From Ambrosia x helenae (Eukaryota; Streptophyta; Magnoliopsida; Asterales; Asteraceae): a stretch of 64,000 bases of DNA. The notes under the pieces are model-generated. The model worked only from the letters and a program-made list of their open reading frames with translations, was not told the origin of the DNA and searched no databases. Below are positions 33,370 to 44,902 of the stretch, piece after piece. Within the stretch, counting starts at the first letter, position 1. Each line of letters starts with the position of its first letter. The stretch lies in the NCBI GenBank assembly GCA_030844895.1, contig CM061231.1, positions 135,689,023-135,753,022 on the forward strand, in the 5' to 3' direction. Made by a program: the position numbers and the translations under genes.

Positions 33370-33901
33370 AACAATTTGCCATATAATGCTCGCCCCGTAG
33401 TTGTTTCAAATAATTTAGTAATGACGTAACTCTTGGAGTCTTTTCTTTTTTCCTTGAGTCGGTAATCATTCCATAGTAATTATGATTTTTTGGATTGTGA
33501 AAGATCACAATCAATGACCACTGTGTAATTACAAATTTTGAAAACAATCAATGTGTCGCTACTAAAATTATTGAAATAGATAAAAACATAGTAAACATCA
33601 TTAATCTTTAAAATACCCGGATAAATACGGTGCCATAAAATAAAAACAAAAATAAAAAGAATTAAAAAAATATATATTACCAAATGTACTTTCATACATC
33701 TTCATACTTCTAGTTGTCTATTTCCTCAACTACTTTATAATAAGGAATCCTTTGCTTTAATTCTAAACAAACAAATGAGTTAAACCGCCCTGCATTTGGT
33801 CCAATTGCTAAACCTTGCTCATTGAAGTAAATTGTATTTTTACTCGGATTGGTTATTGTCTTCTTACATTTTGAAATTCTCCATTTTTTCTCATCTGCCA
33901 T
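33370..33901 (-). pseudogene. Decayed En/Spm-type protein traces
   Basis: 33710-33901 on the minus strand encodes MADEKKWRISKCKK.. and YFNEQGLAIGPNAGRFNSF, resembling the FNE-G-P-GPN-F motif of plant En/Spm-family (PF03004-like) transposon proteins. 33370-33475 in another frame gives NDYRLKEKRKDSKSYVITKL, possibly another exon. No intact gene could be assembled. Confidence 0.5.
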
Positions 33902-34399
33902 TTTTATAGTGAATTGCTAAAAAAACACAACAAAATGATACACTAATATTGAGTATTGTAAATGTTAGATATTTTAAGGGAATAATCTAACCCAAAAAAA
34001 AAAGCTTAGAGAAGCAGTAGGCTGAATTGCTTCTAGCCTTTTTTTTTTACCTAATTTCTTTTACAATTATTTTCTTATTATAAAAATTTTAGGGCAACGT
34101 ACTACGAAGACAACACAAAAATGATATGCTAAATCAGTCAAATAACCTACAAGTGCCGGTCAAAATGGTTAATGTTATTGTAAATTATAGTACTATTAAT
34201 CTACAGTACTAAATGAATTAATAGGCTTTTACAAAAAAAAAAAAAAAAAAATGTAAACAAAGTAATAGTCATGCTCATAATAAACCAAAACTGGCCTGAC
34301 CTAACTTAAACTAAATTAACATTAATATGGCTCATGTAGGTATATAATTGATGTGTGAAATGTGTGGTAAATAAATCGGTCAAGTTTTAAAAATGAAAA

Positions 34400-35395
34400 A
34401 AACCTACAAAACCACACACTAACGGCAAGTATACCGGTCGCAGTGTAGTAGAGCAAGTAAGTCCGGAATATCAAACCGTGGACACAATATGACGACTCTC
34501 AGTACTAGACCTCTATCGACTCCTAGCCTAGCAAATTGGAATTTTTGTGATTTTTATTAATTAACTAATTACTAAAGCAAATAAACTAAAAGGCTCAAAC
34601 TAACAGATAGCGGACGAATAATAAGGAAAGAAATTAGAGATGGGAAAGGCAACCACCTAGGTATCGAATCCTACTAATGAAATTGGAACTACCTCGGCTT
34701 TGAAAACTATGTTGGTAATCATGATCTTATAATATCCACCCCTAGTATCCTAGTGGCTCCCGAATCATTTACAAAGACTGACCGAAAAAGAATCCTAAAG
34801 GCTATTAATCTCACTGATTGGTTAGATCACATCTCGGTCTCACTAACTATGCTAAAGTACTCGCTAGACTAGTTTAGATTTCTCACTTTCCAATCACAAT
34901 ACACCCTAAAGTGCAAGGAGTAACTTGTAAAGTCAATCTATGACACAGATAAACAAATAATATTAGAGAACCTAGGAAAACCTGATCTCTCAGCGTTTCT
35001 AGCCTAAATATCTAGCATCAAATAGTCATCATGTCAAACCTAGGTGGCTAAAATAATTTAGCTATTCATAGTTATGGAAAACAATAAAAACATGGGTTCA
35101 AGATATAAACAAAATATAGCATTAAGTATTGAAAAATCAAAACCAAAACAAATATTGAAAATAAGCGAATCCAAGCCTTCACCAATGGTTTCAAGCCTTC
35201 CTCTCCTTAAAAATTCCTCTCTAGCGGCTCTGTCTTGTGGCTTAAATGCCCTTGGCGGCTGTCGACTCCCCTTCTTGGTGGCTGATGTATGATCCTCGAT
35301 AATAATATGCCTCTCTAAAAAATAATGTTCTCCTACAAAGCTACTGTTCGACTTCCTTCTTTTATAATTTTGTGCCGTCAATTATATTCTCCTTA
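34400..35395. other. Unclassified insert-like block within the CACTA element
   Basis: Less AT-rich than its surroundings, starting near CACACACTAACGGCAAGTAT. It has no TIR or LTR ends that I could fix. The minus frame at 35058-35381 has no recognisable domain. It may be a captured or separately inserted repeat. Confidence 0.35.
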
Positions 35396-35533
35396 TAAAA
35401 TGTCCACCGCCAAAAAAACCTTAAATCCATAAGATTTTCGCCTTTAACTTTTTTAGGCCCAAGATTGAGCTCGTGAGGCTCGACCTCATTCAACATTCAT
35501 GTTTCCTTTTCTTTTTCTTTTCTTTTTTTTTTC

Positions 35534-35596
<63 letters not shown>
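35534..35596 (+). repeat. (TTA)n microsatellite
   Basis: About 20 uninterrupted ATT/TTA units within the CACTA element. Confidence 0.95.
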
Positions 35597-35597
<1 letters not shown>

Positions 35598-36325
35598 ACT
35601 TCATGTTTTCGACTCGGATTTTTTTGCCTCGACCAAAGTTTCTCGTTTACGTTCCAACGTCAATGAACCTCTGCTCTCAAGTGTTCGTGTCTCAATTAAA
35701 ATTCTTTTGTTTTGAGTTTATTTTCCATGAACACCTACAAAATATAATAAATAAATAAATACTAAAAATGACTCAAAACTAATAAAAAATAATAAAGCAC
35801 TAAAATAAATAAAATAGACAAGTACAAACCTAAAACTAATAAAAAGACCAGAAAATGACTATAAAATACATAAGAAATTAGATGTGTTTTGCAACACATT
35901 ACTAACACAAATGTAGATAACAGTTTTTTATAATTATCATAAACAAAAACAACGATACAAAATGAACCGTTTTAAATACCTAACTAGGAAACGTTGATAG
36001 AATTATAAAAAACAACGGTTCAAAATAAGTGATTGTTTTAAATAAGTAGAAAAAACAACGGTTCAACAAAACCGTTTTATTATATATCAAATAAAACAAT
36101 TTGACAAAAAATACATGAACGTTTTAAATACTTATAAAAAACAACGGTATAATACATCTCAACCGTTTTAATATGTATCAAATAAAACGGTATTAAAATG
36201 GTTTGTATAATCGTTTTAAAATCATTTGTTTTATATAACGGTGATTTGGCTTTTTACAACATGTTGTTTCAAACCGTTTTAAATAAAAAATTTGATTGTT
36301 TTAAATGATGTTTTTTGTAGTAGTG

Positions 36326-36784
36326 GTAGCGTTACGAAGAAGGAACATTATTCATGGTGATTGCCTTTGTGTTTTTTGCAAAGAACCGATGAGAATACGG
36401 AACATATATTTACGGTATGTGGAGTGGCGATTGGAGTATGGAATGCTATAGCGAATTGGGTTAAACTACCAATTTACTTATTCTCGGTCAAAGATTTTGT
36501 TGAGGTGGTTACAAGTTCGGGGTGGTCGAAGATCAGAATAGAGATCCTGTACGGTATTCTGATGGTGGCTTGTTGGCGGTTATAGAAAGCTAGGAACGAG
36601 AAGGTCTTCGAACAAACGAATAGGAACGTGGTCGAGCTTGTTGCGGATATTAAGGCGTTAAGTTATCTTTGGTTTCGTAGTAGGTATAAAAATAGTGTCT
36701 TGGATTGGAAGGGTTGGAAGTTTTTTTCTTTTTGATGTAATGTAACTGTTGGTCCTTTGTGAGAATTGCCTTTCAAAAAAAAAA
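36326..36784 (+). pseudogene. LINE 3' remnant, part 2
   Basis: The frame resumes (ALRRRNIIHGDCLCVFCK), then after a one-base shift gives DENTEHIFTVCGVAIGVWNA, completing a Cys/His pattern of the zf-RVT type. A TAG after the VACWRL segment and the frameshift make it non-functional. It ends with AATTGCCTTTC and an A11 run (36774-36784), a LINE-like poly-A tail. Confidence 0.75.
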
Positions 36785-36969
36785 ACCATTTCTAATTTCT
36801 ATAATGTTTGTGTTTAAATTTTTAATTTTGTGTTTGTATGTAAGCCTTTTCTGGTTTGTTTGTTTTTATTTTGCTTTTAAACTTTCTTTCATAATATGTT
36901 GTGTGGCTTGATTATTCGGTTTAAATTAGTTACTAACTTGATATTCAAAACACAAACATGAATATAAAT

Positions 36970-37175
36970 TAGGGAAAACAAATTTGGTTGAAATCGGTTT
37001 GTTTGGCTTTTAACCGAAACCGAACCGAATCGAATTGGGTTGAATTTGGTTCGGTTTACATATTCCTTATTTGGTTTGATTCGGTGTTTGGTTTGAGATA
37101 CAAAATATTGAAAAGCGAATAAACTGAATCGAATAGACCAAATAAACCGCAAATCAAACCGATGAACACCCCCTA
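36970..37175. mobile_element. Degenerate hAT MITE
   Basis: The right end inward reads TAGGGGGTGTTCATCGGTTTG; the left end TAGGGAAAACAAATTTGG is worn. The interior is full of CGGTTTG/AACCGAA motifs. No matching 8-bp TSD remains. Confidence 0.6.
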
Positions 37176-38817
37176 CTTCTAGTCTCTGCTCTTATGTGTG
37201 TAATTCTTTAAGCTAAGTCTTCATGTCAGACTTCTAGTGCCTCCTCCCGTATAAGGTCAACGACCGTGTTGTTTTACATTCACTGCATTAATAAGACTAA
37301 CCAAACTTTTTTTTACAGATTAGTAACATACAACCTCATATCTTTCATGCCTTCCATCCAAATATTTGTTTTAACCCATTTCAATGTCTACTCACTAAAA
37401 ATAAACTATAGTTTATTAATATACTCAAGAAATTAATGATATATCTAGTTGTGTATAATTAGTAAGAAATATTGCATCAACTACATTTAAATATGATACT
37501 TATAGACTAATAATATTTATGATAATAATAATAATTTGTTTTATACCAAATGATTTAACAATTTTCAAGTTACTTAGAGATGGATTTTGATATATTAAAA
37601 TGCCCCAAAATTAACAATTTTCAAGCTACTTAGAGATGGACTTTAATATATTAAAATGCCCCAAAAAATTTTGGATGTAACTTAATAAAAATATTGTTAA
37701 ACAATTTTAATGATAGACGGGCCTATTTATTCTAAACGTATCATCAACAAAGGTGATTTAAACAATCACCAATCAAAATATATCATAGAACAAAATAATC
37801 ATGAACATATAGAATAAAAAAGGAATTAATATTTTGTTTGAAGATACGTTAAGTTGCGTATATTCAACTCGTGTAACATAGGGGGTTAGGATTCTAACCT
37901 AGTACTTAATAATTAAATAAAACTAGAACCAAATTTCTTAAATAAAATATCAAGATAACCTAAATTTCAAACCTTAAATAATAAGATGGAAAATGTTCGT
38001 GTATGACGAATTTGATAGTCGTTGTTTATAACAAGTTGAAATGGGTCAAGTCCTTCATACCCATCCATGAACATTACGTTTTGGTTTAGAATATCAAATC
38101 TATATGTCAATGGAAAAGAAATCTAATTTTCAAGTAAGAAGTATATAGAAGCATACATCGATTTTAACCTAACTTCTATTAATTTCCAAAATAAATTTTA
38201 TGAATATAAATTGGTTATTTGATGATCAGTGAGTCGAGCAGAGCTAGCTTTAGCTCAGGCTCGAAGTTAAATAGGCAATTTGGCTCTACTTGTTTTTGCT
38301 AGCTAAAAATAAACTTATATTTTAGCTCCATCTTGGATTGTTTTTTTTTTTTTTTCAAATTTCAAAAATAAAATACGTATGCATAGTTTATAAGTAGATT
38401 CAATTAGAGCTAACCAACTTAAATTGACGTAAAACTTGGGCTTAGGTGGATTAAAATTGGATTGCTAGCATATAACTTTGGCTTATAGTTTAAACTAGCT
38501 AAAGAGCAAGCTTATATGGCTTGAGTTCAACTCGCTTATGCCGATTTCGAATAAGATTAGAGACACAAGCTTTGTAAACACGAGTAAATATCATCATCAA
38601 TCTCACACGATTATTGTTTAATTTTTTATTAATATATTATCATGATAATTTGAGTAGATTATGATTTACAAAATCGTTATTTAAAAAATAACTTATTACT
38701 TTTTTAACGCCAAACTTCATTTGTTTACACTTCTTTTGGGACTTGAGTCTTGAAACATGACCTCCATTTGTTCTTAAAAGCTTTACTTCTGTCATTAGCC
38801 CATTGGACCACCAACCC
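37176..38817. other. Intergenic AT-rich
   Basis: No gene. 37556-37667 is a two-copy tandem duplication (about 56 bp, AAGYTACTTAGAGATGGA ..). 38230-38560 is a degenerate GAGCTAGCT/CTCGAG-rich repeat. The rest is unremarkable. Confidence 0.5.

Positions 38818-38897
<80 letters not shown>
38818..38897 (+). repeat. (TAA)n microsatellite
   Basis: About 26 perfect AAT/TAA units. Confidence 0.95.
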
Positions 38898-38899
<2 letters not shown>

Positions 38900-39207
38900 C
38901 TATTACTTAATTAGTTAATCAAAATTGCACTTAATTATAATAAAGCACAATCCAAGAAAATCTTGTGTTTGCTAACAAATAATTGTGGGGATATTATAAA
39001 AAATGATCATTTTCGATGATTTTATTTACATAAAAATAGTCAAAAAGATTACAAACCCACTTTCCGGTTGATTGCTAAAAAGCAAACATATTGATAATGA
39101 AGCCCCTTGATTGGAACCCAAAGGTCAACACCTAACATTGTTGTTCACACAAACCAACTCGACAAGGGTGTTTTTTTTTCTAAGAAAGGATGGAGCTTAG
39201 ACCATTA

Positions 39208-39697
39208 GACCATACGGTATGGGGACCGGCAAGGGGGCCGGCGTTGCCAAGCCGGGCCGGCGTACACCGCCCCCCTGGCGCGGCAACGGCATAGCCGGCA
39301 CCCCTTTGCCGTTGTTGCCGGGGCCAAACATGGTGGTGGGGCCAAAATGCCCAGGTGGTGGGGCGGCATAGGGGTGGGGGCGGCAACCACACCTTGTGGT
39401 CTTAGGTGTGGAGAGGAGAGGCATCTTGATGATGGGCCGCCACGTAGGAGTGAGAGGAGAGGCATCTTGATGATGGGCCTCCAAGGGGGTGGTGTGCACC
39501 ATGATGACGGGCCTCCTAATTGGTCAGAATAATTAAAAATAATAAAAAAACAATTAAAACCTAATAAAATGGACCGGCATGAACGGCAAGAGGATGCCTT
39601 TGGTGCCGCCCCAAGAGGATGCCGCCCCTAGGGGGGTGGTGTAGGGAGGCCCGGCATAACGATGCCTTGCCTATGCCGCCCCCCACACCTTATGGTC
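39208..39697. mobile_element. PIF/Harbinger MITE 2
   Basis: 490 bp with TTA TSD (39205-39207, 39698-39700). Ends GACCATACGGTATGGGG and inward GACCATAAGGTGTGGGG, same family as 14805-15028 and 21631-23721. The G/C-rich body is built of GGCGGCA/TGCCGGC blocks and contains an internal direct repeat (GAGAGGCATCTTGATGATGG, 39415 and 39458). The four small overlapping frames here are composition artefacts. Confidence 0.87.
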
Positions 39698-39882
39698 TTA
39701 CCACTTGTGTTCTTAACATAACACTAGATGAGTGACCATCGAGTACGTTGCATTTTTAAGAGCGGGACAAAACCCTATACATCTAAGCAATAAGGCAATA
39801 ATCACTCGTATACGTGTTACGCTATTTATACACACAATAAACGATCATCGTAGTAATTAAATACTTTATTTACTATCACTGG

Positions 39883-39942
39883 CTGATTATCCCGGGAGTG
39901 TCCCGGGGTTGAAAAATCTAAGATTTGCCAATACATGATTAG

Positions 39943-40016
<74 letters not shown>

Positions 40017-40501
40017 TTGAACAAATCTCTGCCATAAGTTATCATATTCAAATATAAAAAAAAAGAAATCTCTGCGTATGAAGTTATGTTTATCGTTTTT
40101 TATTCAAATATAAAAAACCATAAGTAGTGATTTATTATAGAGTAAAATATATTTGAAAACAAAACCCCACAAAAATAGTCGTTTTTTTCTCCGTTTTTTA
40201 TATAGCACTATGGTACTCGTTGGAAAGATAATAAAACGTTCGTTAATCTGGTGTAATTTTTTTCTTTAAAAAATCTCGTATATAAAAGATATTAACGTTT
40301 AAAAGTTATGGGAGGAAGAGAGAAAATTTAATTTTGTTTTTAAATTCTTATTTTTTCCTAAAATAATTATGTATATATATAGATTTATTAAAAAAACTCA
40401 AAAATTAAAAAATCTCACATGATGCCACGTGACACATTGAGTTAAGATCTCAATTGAATGTCATCTCATAAAAATTTAATTCTTTTATTATAAGTTATAG
40501 A
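39883..40501 (-). mobile_element. Non-autonomous Helitron A, minus strand
   Basis: Minus strand: 5' TCTATAACTTATAATAAAAG preceded by A (end 40501), 3' hairpin CCCGGGACACTCCCGGG then ATAATC and a degenerate CTRR end. About 180 bp (40143-40320) match Helitron B at 47690-47815. A (TAA)n microsatellite (39947-40010) lies within. No coding. Confidence 0.7.
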
Positions 40502-40749
40502 TTTGTTCAAATCAAATATTACAAGTTACAACATACAGTAAAATTTCAAGATTTGAAATACTAATATAAAAAGGTTTTTATTACATTACATACAATCATA
40601 TAAACAAATAAAAACAACACATTTCAAAAATATTATTTGTCATGTATAAAAGTTGAGGGACCATTGAGGGCGAACACACGGAGTGCAAGTTGATGAAATC
40701 CATATTATTATAGTGCATCACTTCCCTTTCACTCTCAAAGATATTTTAT

Positions 40750-40958
40750 TTATTTAAAAGCACTCATGAACCTATCAAACATCCCCCTTTTGGGTAGGTT
40801 TTCATGGATTTTATTAACTTTACACATGATTTTGAAATCAATCAATAAATCACTCAAAATTCCCTTGATTTTAGCAAGATATTGAGGACCAGGTGGGGTT
40901 TCTTTAATAACAAACATGAGATCATCTTTGAAGAGGAATTGGGGAACATTCATACCTT
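40750..40958 (-). CDS. Unrecognised exon-like ORF
   Basis: On the minus strand a TGCAG acceptor is followed by GGTATGAATGTTCCC and an open 69-codon frame containing FLFKDDLMFVIKETPPGPQY and KIKGILSDLLIDFKIMCKVN, ending MFDRFMSAFK and stop. Its composition is protein-like rather than simple repeat and it lies in a transposon-poor stretch. I do not recognise the family and could not join an upstream exon with confidence. Confidence 0.3.
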
Positions 40959-41691
40959 CTGCAGTCAGAAAATGAAAAAAATATATATCCATTAGAAAAT
41001 AAATTGACCACCACCAATACCACATGTAAAACATTTAATCTATGATCTTTGTTATTAAAAAGTTTACATATATGGTTAGCAGTAGCCACAAAAATCAACC
41101 ACAACCGTCACCATCAACGTCACGGTCATTTTAAACACGTATCACACACGCAAATAACTTTCATTTAAATGAAAGGTAGCACCCACTAGTCGAACAACGG
41201 CTATATTTGTGTAAACATTGTTCCAAACTCGCGATGTATGGTGCATGTTTCCATTTATGTTTGTTTGCGTGACATGAATTTCAAAATATATAATTCTCTA
41301 CCCATGTTCAAAACAAGCTATATCTGAGCATTCTTAATGGTCATTATTTAATGACTTTCCAAAAATAAAATAAAATATATAAATAATAAAGAAAAGACAC
41401 TGTCGACTTGTCAATATAAACATAGATACATAATTTAACATACGTGTATATGGACGGCAATGAAATGTATATATGTAATTGTTTAATAATATTTCTGTCA
41501 TAATTTGTGTACCTATAAATAGTATTAAATATAATATATAATACCTACCAACTACAATTTAAATATGAAAACAACAAAACATACATGTAGAAGAGAAATG
41601 CATTAATATTTAATACATGTTTGACTAAATTTTATGTAAGATAGTGATTTCATAATTTTTTTTAAAGCTAAAAAAAAGTAGGAATCTATCA

Positions 41692-41898
41692 TCATGTTGT
41701 GTTTAATCCTCCAATATGAAGCGGCAAGGTAAAGGCGTTTTTGGCCCCCATCTTTACTCTTTTTATGGAGATAGATGGTCCACATGAACATTTTCTTTTT
41801 GAAGGAGGTAAACCTTTTCCAATTAACTTATCATTAAAGGTGTTTTTATAAATGTATTGATTGGTTGAAATGATTAAGTACAAATATATAATGAACAT
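41692..41898 (-). CDS. Second unrecognised ORF near the exon-like frame
   Basis: Minus frame with GLPPSKRKCSCGPSISIKRV and KMGAKNAFTLPLHIGG, ending just short of the SINE at 41906. It could be an exon or remnant of the same locus as 40750-40958, but the frames were not joined and no homology is recognised. Confidence 0.2.
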   Translation of the reverse strand: MFIIYLYLIISTNQYIYKNTFNDKLIGKGLPPSKRKCSCGPSISIKRVKMGAKNAFTLPLHIGGLNTT

Positions 41899-41905
41899 TT
41901 CTTCT

Positions 41906-42035
41906 AGCGTGGTGGTAAAGGTTGGTAAAAGTGCAGGTGTTTCGTAGGGGAAGTTGTGAGTTCAAGCCTCATAAACGGGAAAAAATGTGTAATATAAAAT
42001 GGTGTAAAAAAGTGAAGAAATTAGGCGTTAAAAAA
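41906..42035 (+). mobile_element. tRNA-derived SINE, plus strand
   Basis: About 130 bp. Head with A-box-like TAGCGTGGTGG and a diverged B box (GAGTTCAAGCC, about 41951-41961), A-rich tail at 42028-42035. Flanking 20-bp repeats ATATAATGAACATTTCTTCT (41886-41905) and ATATAATAAACATTTCTTCT (42036-42055) differ at one base. Confidence 0.85.
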
Positions 42036-42299
42036 ATATAATAAACATTTCTTCTTTTTAAAAAAAAAATAAGTTTTGAAATTTAACTTGTTTAAAAATA
42101 TCATAAAGTGATACTAATCAAGTTTTAGTATATCGTCTTGGTAAAAGTACGTATATTTTTTTATTCCTGTAAGAACCATTGAAGTTTCACTATTTATTAA
42201 TATTGTAAACTTTTCAAAGTTGCTTGAACATAAGGATATAAGTGGAACATTTGTAAAACTTTGGATACTATTTATTGCCTTTATTTTCATAGTTATTTT

Positions 42300-42545
42300 C
42301 TAATTCACGTTATTTTTTTTGTTTTCGAATGGATAACGAATCAAACCCGAGTATGGCACTCACCAAATAAATCGAGTACTTCAAGAGTAACCTGTGTCTC
42401 CAAACACCAATTACTAAGAAAGCCCTACCTGCCTATAGACACGACGGTTAAAATACAGGTAAAACCCGTCTGACTCAAGAATCGAACACAAGATTTTGCA
42501 GATCTTCTACATTGCCCATCAATGCCTCTACTACCATTAGAACTA
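42300..42545 (-). repeat. Diverged SINE-like repeat
   Basis: Shares the pattern of the repeat at 46960-47283 (GGATAACGAATCAA.CCCGAG, GTAAAACC, CT-A-GAATCGAACAC) but is strongly diverged. Boundaries approximate. Confidence 0.4.
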
Positions 42546-43393
42546 GAAAATAATAATCACTAATATTATCATATATGTTCTGTTTTGATCGATTATTTTT
42601 AATATTTATAATAAAATATTGACAATGAAAAAATATTAAAAATTAAGTGATTATGTAGTTAGAAAACTGAATGACCTTAAACAAACAGTAAAAAAAAAAA
42701 AACTTGTTTGTATCATTTAAAAATTATTAGCATTGTTTTCAAACTTGTGCCTTTTCTTAAAACATTATTTATATTTTAAACAATGCTATAATTATTATTT
42801 GATCTACTGTTTCACTAGATTTATACATTCTTGTATGGAAAATCCCAAAACATAACATTCTTGACTGGTACAACATAAAAAAGAAATATCAAAGAGTAGA
42901 TGAAAGATTATCTATTTGCTAATCAAAACTTCAATTAGGAAACACTTACTTTTCAAACATATTTTTTTTTTTTTAACAAAACTCACTTTGAATGAAATTA
43001 ACAAACCAAATTTATAAATTATAATACTAAGCACAAATCAATATATCCTTCTATACAATCTCTCTTGAATCCCCTACAATCCCTTTCCATCAAACCTACC
43101 AAATTACATTCACCACAATCAAAACATAAATTTCCCCAAATTAAAAACAAGCATAATTAAACAAAATTAAAAACAAGAAGATAATCAATTAAACCATATA
43201 CCTCTTAAATTTCTTGAATTCATTCTTGGATCAGGTTGTGATAATTAATCAATCAACATCAAAACCTGCAGAGAGTAAATGACACCAATCAATTTCTATG
43301 TACAATGCAGGTGGAAATAATGGAAAGAACATGTGCAATTTAATCAAGATTTTGTTTTGCTAATTTTGGAAATAACCTTAACCTAGCTAGATC
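42546..43393. other. TCP 3' flank
   Basis: AT-rich; presumably includes the TCP gene 3' UTR. Nothing else recognised. Confidence 0.4.
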
Positions 43394-44902
43394 TCAAGTG
43401 GAATCATTTTGGTCTTCATCACCACTGTCAGTGGTTTGTGAATGATGTTGTTGCTGTTGTTGTTGATTGTGATGATTTTGGTCTGAATTCATGTTCAGAC
43501 CGCCTCGGGAATAGGCGTTTAGAGCGGCTAACATGCCTATATTGCTCTCGCTCATTCCCAATCCCAAATGTTGGGACGGTTGCGGTTGTTGTTGGTTCAT
43601 TAGCATGGACCCGAGTTGTAGTGGATTTGTCCTTGAATTCTGTTGGAATTCAAGATTCCCTCCCGGGATGTTAATTCTCGGGAGGAAATGTAGTGGCGCT
43701 TGCAGTGTGTTCCCTCCGCCCACAGCTTGGGCGGCAGGGAACGGCCACATCTGCTGATGTGGATGCTGGTGTTGGGACTCCGGTCCTGAACTACTATTAC
43801 TAACAGTAGTGGACACCGGCAACATCCACAACGTGTTGCCAGTGGCCGTAGTAGGAGCCGGAGCAACCGCCCACATAGCGGCCGCCGGCACCATGTTAGC
43901 ATGGTGCCGGAGGATACTGTCGCTAGCGACACCATCCTGTTGCTTCGGCATTTCCATAGACGACTTGAAACGCTTCGCCGTTGGCGATGATGACCCGTGG
44001 CTGGTTTCGCCTTGAGTCTGATTACTTTCATCTTTAAACAAATCCTCCCTATACCTCCTCCTCATAAAATTCTCATTCGAATCACCGCCAGTTGTCATCG
44101 CATCAGCGAGTTGGTCAGCAGTTAAAATATTAGGGTTTTGATGCTGCTGCTGCTGGTGCTGATGATGATGATGAAACCCTAACATCTGTGAAAACCCTTC
44201 TTCAAACGGGTGGTGTGCAAGAGCCAACGCACCATGAAACTGGTGAGCCGCCGACTTAGACGCCGGAGCCGAGAGAGTTGATCCAGTGCTACGCAACGAA
44301 ACATTAAGCGTAGAGAAGTTAGCCGGAATAGTACCAGTACCAGTAGCAGCAATAATAGCAGGCTCAGCCTGTTGCAGTAGCCATTCAATTGTCTCACCAT
44401 CTGACTTATGACCCAACTCTCTAGTCAACTGGAAAACCCTAGCCGCACACGTGGCCGGCATTCGAATTCTCCGGCCACGTCCGTCGACTTTGGTATGGCG
44501 GTCCTTGGTTGACCTTTTCGGTGGTACGGTCGTCACCGGAGCCGGAGATTCTTTAACAAGATCTTCGGATCTGGTGGCGATTGCCAAGGAAGGGTCAACC
44601 GAAGGACCGGAAACCGGAAGGTGGTTAGAAGGGGAAGAGAGAGAGGAAGAAGCAGCAGTAGTAGTGGAATTAGTAGTAGGAGAGGTGTTGGAAGGGTTTA
44701 TTGAGATGGAGCCCATGAATGGGGTAACAGATCGGCCATCAAATGGGACCACCATGTGCTGGTGGTGAAGGTGGTGAGAGGAGAGGTGGTGGTGGCTGGT
44801 GGTTGTGGGAGTAGTGGTGTTGGTGGGGGTGGTGGTTTGTTTATTATTATTGTTGTTATTATTATTATTATTGGTCTGCAAATCTGATGGTTCCATGTGC
44901 AC
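43394..44902 (-). CDS. TCP14: Class I TCP transcription factor (TCP14/15-like)
   Basis: Single-exon 502-aa frame. Residues about 131-188 form the TCP basic helix-loop-helix: KDRHTKVDGRGRRIRMPATC, AARVFQLTRELGHKSDGETI, then EWLLQQAEPAIIAATGTGTI. The short basic region and the Cys in ATCAARVF are class I features; these factors bind GGNCCCAC-type sites in the nucleus and promote growth and proliferation. The C-terminal blocks LHFLPRINIPGG and QHLGLGMSESNIGMLAALNA are as I recall for TCP14. The N-terminus has Asn10, Thr-rich and His-rich runs and the C-terminus Gln/His runs. Met3 (MEPSD) is an alternative start. No frame break. Symbol indicates closest type, not proven orthology. Confidence 0.9.
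   Translation of the reverse strand: MHMEPSDLQTNNNNNNNNNNKQTTTPTNTTTPTTTSHHHLSSHHLHHQHMVVPFDGRSVTPFMGSISINPSNTSPTTNSTTTAASSSLSSPSNHLPVSGPSVDPSLAIATRSEDLVKESPAPVTTVPPKRSTKDRHTKVDGRGRRIRMPATCAARVFQLTRELGHKSDGETIEWLLQQAEPAIIAATGTGTIPANFSTLNVSLRSTGSTLSAPASKSAAHQFHGALALAHHPFEEGFSQMLGFHHHHQHQQQQHQNPNILTADQLADAMTTGGDSNENFMRRRYREDLFKDESNQTQGETSHGSSSPTAKRFKSSMEMPKQQDGVASDSILRHHANMVPAAAMWAVAPAPTTATGNTLWMLPVSTTVSNSSSGPESQHQHPHQQMWPFPAAQAVGGGNTLQAPLHFLPRINIPGGNLEFQQNSRTNPLQLGSMLMNQQQPQPSQHLGLGMSESNIGMLAALNAYSRGGLNMNSDQNHHNQQQQQQHHSQTTDSGDEDQNDST

Larger units (their letters stand above)
31899..36325. mobile_element. CACTA (En/Spm) element inside a LINE remnant
   Basis: 4427 bp; ends CACTAGTACAAAAAAAGAGC and inward CACTACTACAAAAAACATC, with 3-bp TSD GTA (31896-31898, 36326-36328). 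Both ends carry many short subterminal repeats (AAAACGGTT, TACAACG, GTTGTAAAA), as expected for transposase binding in this superfamily. Only decayed coding traces remain. The 72-codon frame at 31989-32207 is translation of the subterminal array. Confidence 0.9.

Noticed and set aside
39180..39532. Four overlapping frames of 60-100 codons at 39.2-39.5 kb
   Set aside because: All are products of the GC-rich Harbinger MITE.
43438..44768. Frames on the plus strand and other minus frames over the TCP gene
   Set aside because: Shadows of the TCP coding sequence; no independent domain.
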